Part shown: one piece after another, positions 46,207-55,298 of the stretch | Layout: the number at the start of each line of letters is the position of its first letter | Numbering within the stretch: the stretch's first letter is position 1 | Assembly (NCBI RefSeq): GCF_900102915.1 | Contig: NZ_FNGG01000001.1 | Location: forward strand, 310,001 to 374,000 | Length of the DNA stretch: 64,000 nt | Origin: Salinimicrobium catena | GTDB lineage: Bacteria; Bacteroidota; Bacteroidia; Flavobacteriales; Flavobacteriaceae | Direction: 5' to 3' | Translations under genes and position numbers: made by a program | The notes under the pieces: model-generated | What the model saw: only the letters and a program-made list of their open reading frames with translations | Databases searched by the model: none | Told to the model about the DNA's origin: nothing

Positions 46207-46806
46207 TTACTGCGCAGCTCTGTAATCAAATTCCTGGCCGCCCACAGAAATACCTACCATGGCTCCGGCTTTAGGCATGATCGCCACACCAACTCCGTTC
46301 TCAAAGGTAATGGCCTCGCCTTTACCTTTGTCCCAAATCACTGCTGAAGCACTTCCGCCAAATTCAAAATTTCCTTCTTTGAATTTATCAAGTGCTTCCT
46401 GAGTTTGAAATACGATCAGTTCCCTAAAAGCTTTACCTCCAAACTGGAAACCGATATCTATCTGCCTTAGTTCAGCATACCCAACTAGTTGATCATTTTC
46501 ATATACAATTCCGTTACCTGCTCCGCCACCAAGGATCCATGCTCCTTTTCCCACGTTCGGAAAAATAGCATAACCTGCGGCATTTGAAAGAGTTCCTTCC
46601 AATTCAGCATTGGCTTTCATGAATGCTGCCTTGGCATCTTTAGCATCCATTTGGAGCTGTTTTTTCTTATCCTGGTCAACTATTTGCTCCTTTTCTTTGT
46701 CCTTGTTTTTATCCTTCTTATCATAATCCTGAGCCATTACTGCTCCGGAAGAAAGGAATAACATTAGTGCAAATAAGGCAGTTAACTTGTTAAGATTCTT
46801 TTTCAT
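46207..46806 (-). CDS. SYLF (YSC84-like) domain exported protein
   Basis: 199 residues with a signal peptide (LTALFALMLFLSSGAVMAQ), a highly charged Lys/Asp/Glu linker (YDKKDKNKDKEKEQ) and a SYLF domain from about residue 60. AGYAIFPNVGKGAWILGGGAGNG, GFQFGGKAFRELIVF and VGVAIMPKAGAMVG are family motifs. SYLF domains bind lipids in eukaryotes; bacterial roles are unproven. It has its own terminator and appears monocistronic. Confidence 0.88.
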   Translation of the reverse strand: MKKNLNKLTALFALMLFLSSGAVMAQDYDKKDKNKDKEKEQIVDQDKKKQLQMDAKDAKAAFMKANAELEGTLSNAAGYAIFPNVGKGAWILGGGAGNGIVYENDQLVGYAELRQIDIGFQFGGKAFRELIVFQTQEALDKFKEGNFEFGGSASAVIWDKGKGEAITFENGVGVAIMPKAGAMVGISVGGQEFDYRAAQ

Positions 46807-46923
46807 GACTAGTTCATTTTTTGGTTATGAATTTAAAATAGTCATAATACACAGAAAAACATGTTAATCAATGGTTATTTCACTCAATATTAAGGTTTTA
46901 CAGCATCCACCTTAAAGAATTTA

Positions 46924-46953
46924 AAAAGAAAAACCGGGAAAAATTTCCCGGTT
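46924..46953 (-). terminator. Terminator of the five-gene exported-protein operon
   Basis: AACCGGGAAA pairs with TTTCCCGGTT, followed on the minus strand by TTCTTTTT. Confidence 0.82.
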
Positions 46954-46977
46954 CTTTAAGACTAAGTACCATTTAAA

Positions 46978-47946
46978 TTACCACCAACCCCTTAAATTAT
47001 AGGTCATTGTTTGAGGCTGATTTGAGCCATAAGCAATACCAACTGCCCTGGCCGCTTCGATCTTTTGTTCCTGAAGATCCTGAGCTTTTAATACAAAATT
47101 CCATTCCCTGTCATCTATTTGCCTTACACGCTGACCTATTTGATTTGAAAATCTCTGGGCCTCCTTAAAACAATCTGAAGACGGCTCGATGGCTGATAAG
47201 TAGTGTACAGCATTGAGAGCTCCTTCATAGTCCTGACTGGCATTCCAGATGTTTCTGGCGTTTTGCAGGTTCACCTTGCAGTCCTTATCGATCTTTTGCT
47301 GATAAACTGGGCCTATTAAAGTTGTTGCCTTTTGGTAACATTCGCTGTTTATATTAGGAATTCCACTTAAAATAAACAAAGACCTATCAAAGTCATTTTG
47401 AGCTGCAGCTACTTCAGCTTCCTTCAGTATAAAATCACATTGTGTATTATAATAATTAAGGATCTGTTGCTTTGCTGAAGAAATTAATCTTGATACCTGG
47501 GGATTTTGATTACCTATTTGTTTTAGAGCATTGATATAAGCTTTGTTCTCATTAGCTCCTACTCCTTTCACAGATATTGTTGTGCTTCCGAATTTTGTTC
47601 CTTCAAATCCGTCTCCTACAAAAAGCTGTACATCCAGGTTAACAGCTACTCGCGGCGGTGCCCCGGCTACTATAGATTTACCGGTCACCTGAATATTAGG
47701 AGTGAGAATAAATCTGGTATTATAAGATGCATTTCCAAAGCCATTCATGGAAATGATTTGCCGAAGTTTACTTTGCAAATTGCTCTTTGCTCCGGCAGGT
47801 AAATATTCCACCTGGTCTGAAATATAGGGCGCAATACCTATCCGGTCATAATCACTTAAATTTCCATTCTTTTCCTGAGCCAATACGCTAAACGTGTTGA
47901 TGAACAAGAAGGCTACTGAAATTATATGAATAATTTTTATCATCAT
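46978..47946 (-). CDS. Exported protein of unknown function (operon gene 5)
   Basis: 322 residues: signal peptide (MIKIIHIISVAFLFINTFSVLAQ), then DRIGIAPYISDQVEYLPAGA and LQSKLRQIISMNGFG, which by eye recall the alternating fold of LpoB/CsgG-like lipoproteins (weak). The C-terminal half is helical with Cys-containing TPR-like repeats (AQNDFDRSLFILSGIPNINSECY; ASQDYEGALNAVHYLSAIEPSSDCF). No family is recognised with confidence. It lies seven bases after the DUF6175 gene and is last in the operon. Confidence 0.75.
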   Translation of the reverse strand: MMIKIIHIISVAFLFINTFSVLAQEKNGNLSDYDRIGIAPYISDQVEYLPAGAKSNLQSKLRQIISMNGFGNASYNTRFILTPNIQVTGKSIVAGAPPRVAVNLDVQLFVGDGFEGTKFGSTTISVKGVGANENKAYINALKQIGNQNPQVSRLISSAKQQILNYYNTQCDFILKEAEVAAAQNDFDRSLFILSGIPNINSECYQKATTLIGPVYQQKIDKDCKVNLQNARNIWNASQDYEGALNAVHYLSAIEPSSDCFKEAQRFSNQIGQRVRQIDDREWNFVLKAQDLQEQKIEAARAVGIAYGSNQPQTMTYNLRGWW

Positions 47947-47953
47947 GATCTAA

Positions 47954-48919
47954 TTATTTACTTCCTAAAAATAAAGTGGCTTCCCCCAGTCCCCGGGTGG
48001 TAACCTTGTTCTCAATATTGAAAGGCGCATCTTCAAGATAATTGCTTAACCCTCTCATGAAACTGCGGGTATCCACAGCGCGTTGCCTTCCATTACGCTC
48101 GGTATATAAAGGAATTCTTACCTGCTCAAAGATCATCATGTTCTCTGTAGCATCTATGGTAGAAAATCTTCCCTGAACAGTATTGTCAGCTAACCAGTCT
48201 TCAATTAATAATCCCAGTTCATCTTCATTGGGTCCGTATTCCGACTCCAGATCATGCTCCCAGTCATCCCACCTCTTTATGCGGATGGTAACCTCTCTTC
48301 CATTTTCGAATAGATCATCAAAATGATCTTGCAAAGAAGAACTGAAATTATCAATGTGAGATAGAACTGCCTCTTCCAAAAGAACAGGAAGTTCAGTAGA
48401 GAACGAAGGTGCTCCCGTACCGGCAGCAGTTGCCACCTGCTTGTTAGAGTATGAGTCGAGGCCCTGCAGGTTAAACGTCACTGATTTCCTGGGACCTGTT
48501 TGATTCACGTTCCAGGTAAGCTGCATAATAATATCTGCTTTGGCAATAGATTTTAACTGGTCTACCGGACTCTCAGCCACTTCAGCCCCCGAAGATTTGG
48601 AACTTCGCATAGCGTCTTCCGCTGCATATGAGGAAAGTGATCTTACTACGGACTCCATATTTTTAAGGGGAAAATCCCGTTCGGCCATTAAACCGTTGAT
48701 CTTACTTATAACCAAAAGCAACTCGGTATTTTCTTGGAAGGCCCTTTTATAATCGGGAATGCGGGTAGGAATTCCCTGATCATCGAACTCCAGCACATAA
48801 CCGTTCTGGATACACCAGGCATCACTTGGTACCACCATTAAAGTAGGCTTTTTTGCCTGCGCAATAGCAGCATTGGTTATGAGGGTCAAAAATGTAATTA
48901 AAAGTAATTGTTTCTTCAT
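47954..48919 (-). CDS. DUF6175-like exported protein (operon gene 4)
   Basis: 321 residues with a signal peptide (MKKQLLLITFLTLITNAAIAQ). The mature start KKPTLMVVPSDAWCIQNGYV is characteristic of DUF6175 in Bacteroidota. Further motifs are KSIAKADIIMQLTWNVN and FNLQGLDSYSNKQVATAAGTG, reminiscent of the CsgG/LpoB-like proteins that form envelope assemblies. Function is not established. Four bases separate it from the 155-residue lipoprotein gene. Confidence 0.75.
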   Translation of the reverse strand: MKKQLLLITFLTLITNAAIAQAKKPTLMVVPSDAWCIQNGYVLEFDDQGIPTRIPDYKRAFQENTELLLVISKINGLMAERDFPLKNMESVVRSLSSYAAEDAMRSSKSSGAEVAESPVDQLKSIAKADIIMQLTWNVNQTGPRKSVTFNLQGLDSYSNKQVATAAGTGAPSFSTELPVLLEEAVLSHIDNFSSSLQDHFDDLFENGREVTIRIKRWDDWEHDLESEYGPNEDELGLLIEDWLADNTVQGRFSTIDATENMMIFEQVRIPLYTERNGRQRAVDTRSFMRGLSNYLEDAPFNIENKVTTRGLGEATLFLGSK

Positions 48920-48923
48920 CTTT

Positions 48924-49391
48924 TTAGGGGATTATATCGTCTGTTCTCAATTGTTGTTTCAAAGCAGGTATGTCGATCTCAACTATATAGCCATAAGCCT
49001 CCTTCATATTACTTCGGTTATTCCTAACCAGCTTTTTGTTGTTCCGGGTCTGTTTGATGAAATCTCTGTAATTTCCTTTTTCCGAAAAGAAATGATTAAA
49101 GTAGGCATCATACTTTTCGAGGGCATTGACTTCAGTGACCAAGGGTCTCATATTACAATCTGAATTTCCGTTGCGAATACCTTCAAACAGGACATCATGA
49201 AGAGCTTCCTGATAAGCTCTTATCTTGGCACTCTTGACATCCTCTCCCGTTCCCCAGGTTTTAACTATTTGCGATCCGTCGTAGTTTTTGCCCATACATT
49301 CGGTATCGTAGGAGTAGTATCCCGAAATTGGAGTTTTACAGCCGGTAAAAAACAGGCTTACAACTAGAATAGTAAAGAATAATTTTCTCAT
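48924..49391 (-). CDS. Small lipoprotein, paralogue of its upstream neighbour (operon gene 3)
   Basis: 155 residues with lipobox FFTGC. It shares with the 176-residue protein the pattern Y(E/D)xEC.G, an alanine-rich helix (AKIRAYQEALHDVLFEGI versus AKKNAVHGVIFKGV), a Cys-Pro segment and FF..GG/GN.Y..F, so the two are ancient duplicates. The charged tail (NNKKLVRNNRSNMKEAYGYIVEIDI) resembles a beta-strand-rich end. No named family is recognised. Confidence 0.75.
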   Translation of the reverse strand: MRKLFFTILVVSLFFTGCKTPISGYYSYDTECMGKNYDGSQIVKTWGTGEDVKSAKIRAYQEALHDVLFEGIRNGNSDCNMRPLVTEVNALEKYDAYFNHFFSEKGNYRDFIKQTRNNKKLVRNNRSNMKEAYGYIVEIDIPALKQQLRTDDIIP

Positions 49392-49393
49392 AA

Positions 49394-49924
49394 TTAAAAT
49401 CCTGATGACAGCCCTCTTACGATCCCGGCATCCTCAAGATCCCTCCGCAGTAAAGCTTTATTAACTGATACGATGACTCCTATTTTATATTCGCGTCTTC
49501 CAATCTTCATCCGGTCTCCCTGGGCTATTGCACCATTGGTGGTCAAATTCACGAACTTCTGATACTTCCCGCCTTCCATAAAGAAATTTTCAAAAAATGC
49601 TGCTTTTTCCTCCTCCAGGTTAGCATTCCTGGCAAGGGCAGGTTGAGAGACACATCCTCTGTCTCCCGCTGGCACTCCTTTAAAGATCACCCCGTGAACC
49701 GCGTTCTTTTTGGCTTGTTCGGCCGCCACATGTGGCCTTTTAGAGAAAGACCACACTTTAAGAAGGTAATTCCCTTCAGTTCCTGTTCCCACGCATTCTA
49801 TTTCATATCTCCATTCATGAGTATCCTCATCTGCCTTTTTCTTAGCACGTCTTTGTGCAGTTGCAGTAGTACACACGAAACTGAAAAGCACAACTGTAAA
49901 TAAGATCCTGATATTATTTTTCAT
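49394..49924 (-). CDS. Exported protein, paralogue of the next gene (operon gene 2)
   Basis: 176 residues. Signal peptide (MKNNIRILFTVVLFSFVCTTATAQ) followed by a Lys/Arg-rich stretch (RRAKKKADEDTHEW) and the same core as the 155-residue lipoprotein (YEIECVGTG, LLKVWSFSK, AKKNAVHGVIFKGV, FFENFFMEGGKYQKF). It ends in a basic segment (IGRREYKIGVIVSVNKALLRR). It lacks the lipobox Cys, so the pair is split between a lipidated and a free form. Confidence 0.75.
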   Translation of the reverse strand: MKNNIRILFTVVLFSFVCTTATAQRRAKKKADEDTHEWRYEIECVGTGTEGNYLLKVWSFSKRPHVAAEQAKKNAVHGVIFKGVPAGDRGCVSQPALARNANLEEEKAAFFENFFMEGGKYQKFVNLTTNGAIAQGDRMKIGRREYKIGVIVSVNKALLRRDLEDAGIVRGLSSGF

Positions 49925-49931
49925 AGGGTAA

Positions 49932-52310
49932 TTAATTGATTTGTCGTATTAGCATTCCGGAATAGTATTTTCCTCGTTTTCCTTTAAAAACGGTATATTC
50001 CTCTTCTGAAGTAGAAGATTCTTCAGATTCCTCATCATAAAGAGTATTGTCCCAAATATGATTAGGGTCTACTTTAATTTTACCAACCCTTTTATAGTGA
50101 GTTCGGCCATTCTCATCTATCACCTGCTCAAGAACCTCGAATTTATCTCCCTTTTCCAGACCCTCTTTCAGCCCGATCTTGGCAGAAATTGGATCTCCGC
50201 TCAACAAAGGAGACTTGGTTCGGAATTCTTCAAATTTTCTCTGCAATTTTGATATTCCCTTGTTTGTAGCTCTTACAGTAGCTTTTTTGATCAAATCCTG
50301 ATCTGACTTTTTGGTGAAAGCAGTAGATTGTAGATCGGCCCATGCTGATTGTGATCCTACCAGCCTTAATTTGAACAGGTCTGAAGTTTCAAAGGCTTCT
50401 TTTTTTGCCGGATCGTAATTCCTGTTATCCATCCAGAGATTGGAGTAAAATTCGTTGGCAATCTGATCATTCCAAACCAGGCGGTAGAGGTAAGAAGTAG
50501 TTTTGACCACATAACCTTTACCCATCACTGTAGCACCTACATTTGCCGCATCGGCAGCTAAAGCCACTCCATCATAACCGGCAATAGAAGCAACATCACT
50601 AACAAAGCTCAATACTCCTGAAGCTTTCTGTGCTACCTCCTCCTTATTCACATATTTATAGTCGTTCACAATGAGAAAAGTGTTTCCTATCAGCTCCTCA
50701 CCTGCATCAGCTAAAAGGGCCTCTCCCCGCTTGCTGTCTTTGGCAATCAATACGTCAAGGTCTGAAGCATTATAGGAGCCCCGGCTTGCCACCAGGTCCA
50801 TGGTAAATTCCCCTTTGTCGTTTCTACCAAACCATTTAGCTACCAGATCGCGGGCCACTCCGTTCTCATTTAGATATGCCGTGATAACATCAGACTGATC
50901 CTTCTCCCCGCCTTCTGCATCGATTAGGTATGGTCCAATATTATGATCATTGAACTTTTCTGATAGTTCAAAGTTTCCAAAGGCATCTCGTATAGCATCA
51001 AAATGCAATCTCTCTGTATCATTGATCATCATGGTATAAAGAGAACTACGGCGATACTTTAATCCAGCCTCGGTATTGTCTTCGGAATGTTTTACCTTTT
51101 CAATATCTCCTTCTTCCTCTATGACACTGCTACCGGGTACGGTGGTCGATGTAGTATAAGAGCTGCCTGTTTCATTGGATTTCAGGATCTGTTGGTAAGC
51201 AATTTCACGTTTGTTTGCGCCATATTCTACCGGAGCGTCAGATGTTGCAGTTGTAGAACTGGTAAAATCACCTGTTGAAGGTCCCGCAGTGGCATCTGCC
51301 AGATATTCTGAAGCTCCGGCACTAATATTTGTTGTACTTTGAACCAATTTTCCATAGGTCTGCTCTAGTTCGGCTTTTTTCGCTTCAGAAAATGCTAAGG
51401 AACTTTTCTTACTCACCAGCTTCTTAACTGCCATTTGCTTTTCCTGCTCCCCGGTCACGTCAGTAAGGAAGAAATGCGTTAGCTTCCCATCAGGTGATGC
51501 TTCCATTTTATATGCTCCTCCATTAAGATCAGCATGAAGGTAATGGGTTGATCCGGGTAAGGCTGCGATATTGACAGTAGAAGCAAAATTCACTTCTGAA
51601 TATACGCCGGTAAAGGATAGGTCACCCGGAGGAGCTTTATAGGTAATGGTATTTTTACCTTTTATGCTCCCAATATATTGGTTGCCGTGAAAAATGGGAA
51701 GTTCAATATGTTCCGCTACTATGCCCACATGAGCAAAGTGAATGGTCACCATATCTTCGGGCGCAGTTATTGTTGCCGCCTTTTTAGCAGCTTTCTGAGC
51801 ATTGGCAAGCTGAACCGTATGGTCTACCTCTTCCTGTTCCCTGGTTAAAATATGAGCCCAGCGATCTTCATACTTTTCCTCATACTCTCTTTTTTCGGTG
51901 GAGGAAACTACTTGAAAATCTCCTTTTTCCACTTTCTTTTTTGCTTTTTTCAGTAATTTTTGGTCGTTACTGGCATCAAAAAGAAAATCTGTGGGATCGA
52001 ACATGTTTAGCTTTCCAACTACATAATAGGTTTTCCCCGGCTCCAGATCCATCGAAAAAGTTGTGGTCATGTGACCTGCGGGAAAAGCACCCACGATCTG
52101 TTGTTCCCCGGGATCCATTTCAGCCTTTATCGTATTATTTCCACGGATGGCACCCTGATAACCCGACTCAGTAAAAATGTGCAGGTTTATTGCCGACCCC
52201 TGAAAACCGGCTCTGGCGAAATAAACTATTGCTTTTTCCTCATTAGCCTGAGCAAAACCATACTGAAAGGGTACTAATAAAAGAAGTAAAAAAAGGTAGA
52301 ATTGTTTCAT
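49932..52310 (-). CDS. Large exported protein with tandem DUF2846-like repeats (operon gene 1)
   Basis: 792 residues with signal peptide (MKQFYLFLLLLLVPFQYGFAQ). Two copies of a DUF2846-like unit lie at about 27-115 and 185-285, sharing (F/Y)(A/F)...G..G..I...IF....Y.G.I.G.NTI, PPG/DPGE and an L.PG.TYY/HYL end. A Ser/Thr-rich linker follows (about 330-400), then a region of about 350 residues with TMMINDTERLHFDAIRDAF, a small-residue stretch (SVASIAGYDGVALAADAANVG) and a C-terminal KVDPNHIWDNTLYDEESE. First gene of a five-gene operon; no function assigned. Confidence 0.75.
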   Translation of the reverse strand: MKQFYLFLLLLLVPFQYGFAQANEEKAIVYFARAGFQGSAINLHIFTESGYQGAIRGNNTIKAEMDPGEQQIVGAFPAGHMTTTFSMDLEPGKTYYVVGKLNMFDPTDFLFDASNDQKLLKKAKKKVEKGDFQVVSSTEKREYEEKYEDRWAHILTREQEEVDHTVQLANAQKAAKKAATITAPEDMVTIHFAHVGIVAEHIELPIFHGNQYIGSIKGKNTITYKAPPGDLSFTGVYSEVNFASTVNIAALPGSTHYLHADLNGGAYKMEASPDGKLTHFFLTDVTGEQEKQMAVKKLVSKKSSLAFSEAKKAELEQTYGKLVQSTTNISAGASEYLADATAGPSTGDFTSSTTATSDAPVEYGANKREIAYQQILKSNETGSSYTTSTTVPGSSVIEEEGDIEKVKHSEDNTEAGLKYRRSSLYTMMINDTERLHFDAIRDAFGNFELSEKFNDHNIGPYLIDAEGGEKDQSDVITAYLNENGVARDLVAKWFGRNDKGEFTMDLVASRGSYNASDLDVLIAKDSKRGEALLADAGEELIGNTFLIVNDYKYVNKEEVAQKASGVLSFVSDVASIAGYDGVALAADAANVGATVMGKGYVVKTTSYLYRLVWNDQIANEFYSNLWMDNRNYDPAKKEAFETSDLFKLRLVGSQSAWADLQSTAFTKKSDQDLIKKATVRATNKGISKLQRKFEEFRTKSPLLSGDPISAKIGLKEGLEKGDKFEVLEQVIDENGRTHYKRVGKIKVDPNHIWDNTLYDEESEESSTSEEEYTVFKGKRGKYYSGMLIRQIN

Positions 52311-52606
52311 ATAAAGCGATTGGTTAGTTTACTGCAAAACGCGACAGGATCTTTTCTGTTCAAAATCAGCCGGTTAAAATTTCTCCTTGCAGAAAAAATT
52401 TTCGGACCAAGTTATCCTTCTTCAACAGGAGCTGTCAATACCTATAAAAGGGTATTTTTAGAAAACTTTAATATTTAATAGCTCAGTTGTTAATATGTTC
52501 TAAAAATTTATCGCAACAGATTACTCCGGTAAAAAGGAGCTTTAGGCAAAAAGAAAACAGGAAAATTACACGGCGTAGCACAAGCATTTGAAGAAGGTGA
52601 AAAATA
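52311..52606 (-). promoter_or_regulatory. Upstream region of the five-gene operon
   Basis: About 296 AT-rich bases ending at the old tRNA-Arg terminator. It should contain the operon promoter. I see no ORF or strong repeat here. Confidence 0.35.
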
Positions 52607-52643
52607 AAAAGCTCTGATAATCATCATGATCACCAGAGCTTTT
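52607..52643 (-). terminator. Terminator beside the leftmost tRNA-Arg 3' end copy
   Basis: AAAAGCTCTG pairs with CAGAGCTTTT. It lies four bases left of the copy, in the same relation as the terminator at 54947 to its copy and the terminator beyond the intact tRNA-Arg. It is likely the original terminator of the tRNA before islands inserted. Confidence 0.7.
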
Positions 52644-52646
52644 ATT

Positions 52647-52662
52647 GTAGCCTCGCCAAGAA
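52647..52662 (-). repeat. tRNA-Arg 3' end fragment (outer-left attachment site copy)
   Basis: The 16 bases GTAGCCTCGCCAAGAA (plus strand) equal the last 16 bases of the tRNA-Arg(CCU) gene at 60363 and its flank. Sequence then departs. This is the left boundary of the whole island. Confidence 0.75.
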
Positions 52663-52989
52663 ATTATTTGATATGATAACCATATCAATAGCTATAAATT
52701 TTAATTTAAAATTGAACTAGATATTGTTGTAAAGAAAAAGTATCTTATACTGAATTATAGAGTAAAAAAAATGCCGTTTTTAATAGAGTAAAAAAATTAG
52801 GTCCGGATCATTCCTTAGCTTCAAAATCCGATAGAGTCGTTGGTCAGAGGGATTGAGAAAGGGGAAATCAAGTCAACATCGCTTTGCGTCTTGTCCTCTT
52901 GCTTTTCCCCACAATAAAAAAATTGATACTGCAACAAAGCAGCTGATCTTCAAAAAAAACGGGAACTGTCGGTCTTCATTAAAACTGTT
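52663..52989. other. Non-coding region of module A with conserved stem-loop
   Basis: 327 bases without a credible ORF. The stretch at 52861-52910 has outer arms GGGGAAA/TTTTCCCC enclosing CAACATCGC-TTT-GCG-TCTTG, and matches the stem-loop at 55299 in module B, where the loop is a stable C(TTCG)G. It lies just past the lipoprotein gene's 3' end, so it could be a terminator or a structured RNA. Confidence 0.5.
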
Positions 52990-54480
52990 CTATCCAATAA
53001 GGTTTCCATTCGAATCGTAAAATTCGGTTTTAGTAATAGTGGAATTCTGATCCTTATATTCCATTTTATAGGAACCGTCACTATTTATGGTTTTCCAAAT
53101 CGAGGTACCGTCGGCGAATGCTGTAATAACTTCAATTAAAGTTCCCTTATAATAAGTTTCGATCACATCTGTTCCTTCACCATCAACATCATATAAGAAG
53201 TTGGTGATATAATCACCTGCAGTCACTTTCCACCTAGTTCTTTTTTCTTCCTCATCAAAGAACATTTCTTCGGTACGTCCCGTTGATAAAGCACCGGGAT
53301 CATGTTTAATCCAGCTCTCCAGGGTATGATCATTTCGATATTTAAAAGATTCGGTTGCAGTAGAGTTTGGGGAATTTATTTCAATTTCCAGATAATCTCC
53401 AGCTGAATTGTAAGTATAAATTTTGACGCTAGTGACTTCCGATCCGTTGTTAGAATATAGGCTATTAGTTTTTCGATTTCCATCAGGAAGATGGGTATAA
53501 ACTTCCCTATAGATGGTATTGAAATTTTCATTCTGTATTTGAACCACAGCTGCCTTAATTTTTAAATCTGAGCCCAATTCAAGAAACTGAACAGCTTCAA
53601 ATCTGGAGTTATCCATATTCACCTTTTCTATTTTAGAAATCAGATTTGATTCGCTATAGAAAATCTCCACAATCTCATTGAAATTAAGCTCCCCATTTTC
53701 AAAAATATCCAGCTCATATGAAGTTGGCAATCCTTCAGAATTATATTCCTTATACCTCAGTTCATAAACTACACGGTTTGGATATTTTTCATATAAAGTT
53801 GATGTTGCTAACAATCCTTCTTCCTTTGTTTCGTGAACCCAGTAAATACTGGAAGGAGGTTTAGGAATCCAATCCTCGATGGTAGGGGTGAAATTCATGA
53901 ATATTCTATTCTGCACATCATAGTTAAGATTAAGATTTTCAGCGAGATGGAGAGCCGCTTCTTCAGGATACACAACAGACAAATTGGATCCAGTAGACAT
54001 ATTGACCTCCGCAATAATTTGACCTAGTACCTTTTCGATAGGTTGCATAAAATCAATACTGGAAACCGTTATAGCATTAACTGTAGAGGCAGTTATTTCA
54101 ATTCCATTTGATGGATCCTCGTCGTTATCCAAAGACTGGAGGAATGCTGCAATATTTTTAACTTCAATAGAGTTTATGTCTGGATTATTTGATGACGCAA
54201 TGTCAATGGGATTCATATTTTCTTTAGCAATTCCACTTCCTATAAGAATATCCCCCACATAAAAGGTTACGGTCTCTCCTTCTAGATATTCAAACTCTCC
54301 GTTTTCGTCTGTTACACCACTTTTAGTCTCAGTGGTATACTTCAGGCCACTTACTTGAGAATCTATAAAAATTCCTGTTTCAGTTCTGGCTCCCGTTTCT
54401 CCTTTGCCTGTATCATCTGTAGAACACCCACAAATTACCGTCAAGCTGACAATAGTAATAATTCTATAGAATTCCCTCAT
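52990..54480 (-). CDS. Island lipoprotein A (496 residues, tandem duplicate)
   Basis: Lipobox VICGC, then GIFIDSQVSGLKYTTETKSG and VTDENGEFEYLEGETVTFYV, a beta-domain seen in secreted proteins as SP.V.G..Y.T.T.SG.T...G.F.Y..GE.V.F. The C-terminal 60 percent has repeating YD-like patterns (YNSEGLPTSYEL, YNSAGDYLEIEI, FYDSNGNLIG). It has no catalytic motif. It is almost identical to lipoprotein B at 55430, with the same length and no gaps, despite flanks that have diverged. Function unknown; a cargo role such as surface exclusion is only a guess. Confidence 0.75.
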   Translation of the reverse strand: MREFYRIITIVSLTVICGCSTDDTGKGETGARTETGIFIDSQVSGLKYTTETKSGVTDENGEFEYLEGETVTFYVGDILIGSGIAKENMNPIDIASSNNPDINSIEVKNIAAFLQSLDNDEDPSNGIEITASTVNAITVSSIDFMQPIEKVLGQIIAEVNMSTGSNLSVVYPEEAALHLAENLNLNYDVQNRIFMNFTPTIEDWIPKPPSSIYWVHETKEEGLLATSTLYEKYPNRVVYELRYKEYNSEGLPTSYELDIFENGELNFNEIVEIFYSESNLISKIEKVNMDNSRFEAVQFLELGSDLKIKAAVVQIQNENFNTIYREVYTHLPDGNRKTNSLYSNNGSEVTSVKIYTYNSAGDYLEIEINSPNSTATESFKYRNDHTLESWIKHDPGALSTGRTEEMFFDEEEKRTRWKVTAGDYITNFLYDVDGEGTDVIETYYKGTLIEVITAFADGTSIWKTINSDGSYKMEYKDQNSTITKTEFYDSNGNLIG

Positions 54481-54689
54481 AATTGGTTAGATTTTATGCC
54501 GTCGTTCAATGACAACCCATTGTTTTACAGCAATTTAACTGATTTTATTAACTGCATAAATTAATATTAAGTTAATTTTAACTTGAAATGTTTTTAGACA
54601 TTCTATTAATTCGAATTACCCGAAAAACATTAAAAATTCCTGTTTGAATCTTCTGAATACTGAATGTTAATCCTATACACCTCCCGTAG
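54481..54689 (-). promoter_or_regulatory. Conserved upstream region of lipoprotein A
   Basis: About 210 AT-rich bases, matching the corresponding stretch upstream of lipoprotein B over most of its length (for example ATTGTTTTACAGCAATTTAA and TTAATATTAAGTTAATTTTAA-like stretches). It should hold the promoter. Confidence 0.5.
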
Positions 54690-54844
54690 AGCCTTCGCGC
54701 AGCCATTTTTCTGTCATTTTTTCGTAAATCGGAAATAGGATAGGCCGTATTATTAATTGGACAGTGTGGACAACAGTTAATGCTCGCCGGCTAATTTCCT
54801 AATTCCATTATTTTGCATTTAAAAAAAGGGTTGCCTGAAGGGCT
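54690..54844. repeat. Long conserved dyad A upstream of lipoprotein A
   Basis: An outer arm at 54690-54710 (GCCTTCGCGCAGCC) pairs imperfectly with 54821-54844 (GGGTTGCCTGAAGGGC), and an inner arm at 54723-54745 pairs partly with 54784-54806. The same arrangement is better preserved at 57165-57322. The span is about 155 bases. Possible roles: replication or transfer origin, or a structured RNA. Confidence 0.6.
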
Positions 54845-54946
54845 AAGGAAGCGATTATAGGTAAAGGAGGATTTTATAATTTATTTCAATTTAGCCGACG
54901 GTAGGGAATGTATACTAGTAGCGGCAAGTGATTGTGTCAAATAAAT

Positions 54947-54979
54947 AAAACCCTGTAAATCAATAGATAAACAGGGTTT
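54947..54979 (-). terminator. Terminator beside the middle tRNA-Arg copy
   Basis: AAAACCCTGT pairs with ACAGGGTTT, 21 bases left of the tRNA 3' end copy at 55001. Very similar in sequence to the terminator at 60304. Confidence 0.75.
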
Positions 54980-55000
54980 CTAATTAATTAAATAATGTGA

Positions 55001-55025
55001 AGTAGCCTCGCCAAGAATCGAACTT
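55001..55025 (-). repeat. tRNA-Arg 3' end fragment (middle attachment site copy)
   Basis: 25 bases identical to 60361-60385, covering the T-arm and acceptor 3' side of tRNA-Arg(CCU) plus two flanking bases. After this point the sequence departs from the tRNA, as expected for an att site left by integration. Confidence 0.85.
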
Positions 55026-55072
55026 TTCTCTTGGACCCTGTATTCCTGCTGGGTTTGATAAAATAGTTTCTG

Positions 55073-55094
55073 AAATGTTGACGATTTGTGAACT
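55073..55094 (+). repeat. 22-bp direct repeat near the island left end (copy 1)
   Basis: ATGTTGACGATTTGTGAACT with two further A at its 5' side. The identical 22 bases occur at 60238. Both copies lie close to a tRNA 3' end copy, so they may be arm-type binding sites for the integrase. Module A lacks this copy. Confidence 0.65.
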
Positions 55095-55298
55095 CGCATA
55101 AGTTGATTTTTCCTCTTGATAATAAAGATAATTATTTGATGTGAAACCATTGAATTAAATATGTCGTGAAGAAAATTTGAGTAAAAAAAGTACCGGTTTT
55201 AGAAGGGTTACACCCTTTTTACTAAAAAATTTAAATAGGTTCGGATAATCCTTTTTGTCGAAATCCGTAAAAGCCTCTAGCCATAGGGGTTGCCAAAT

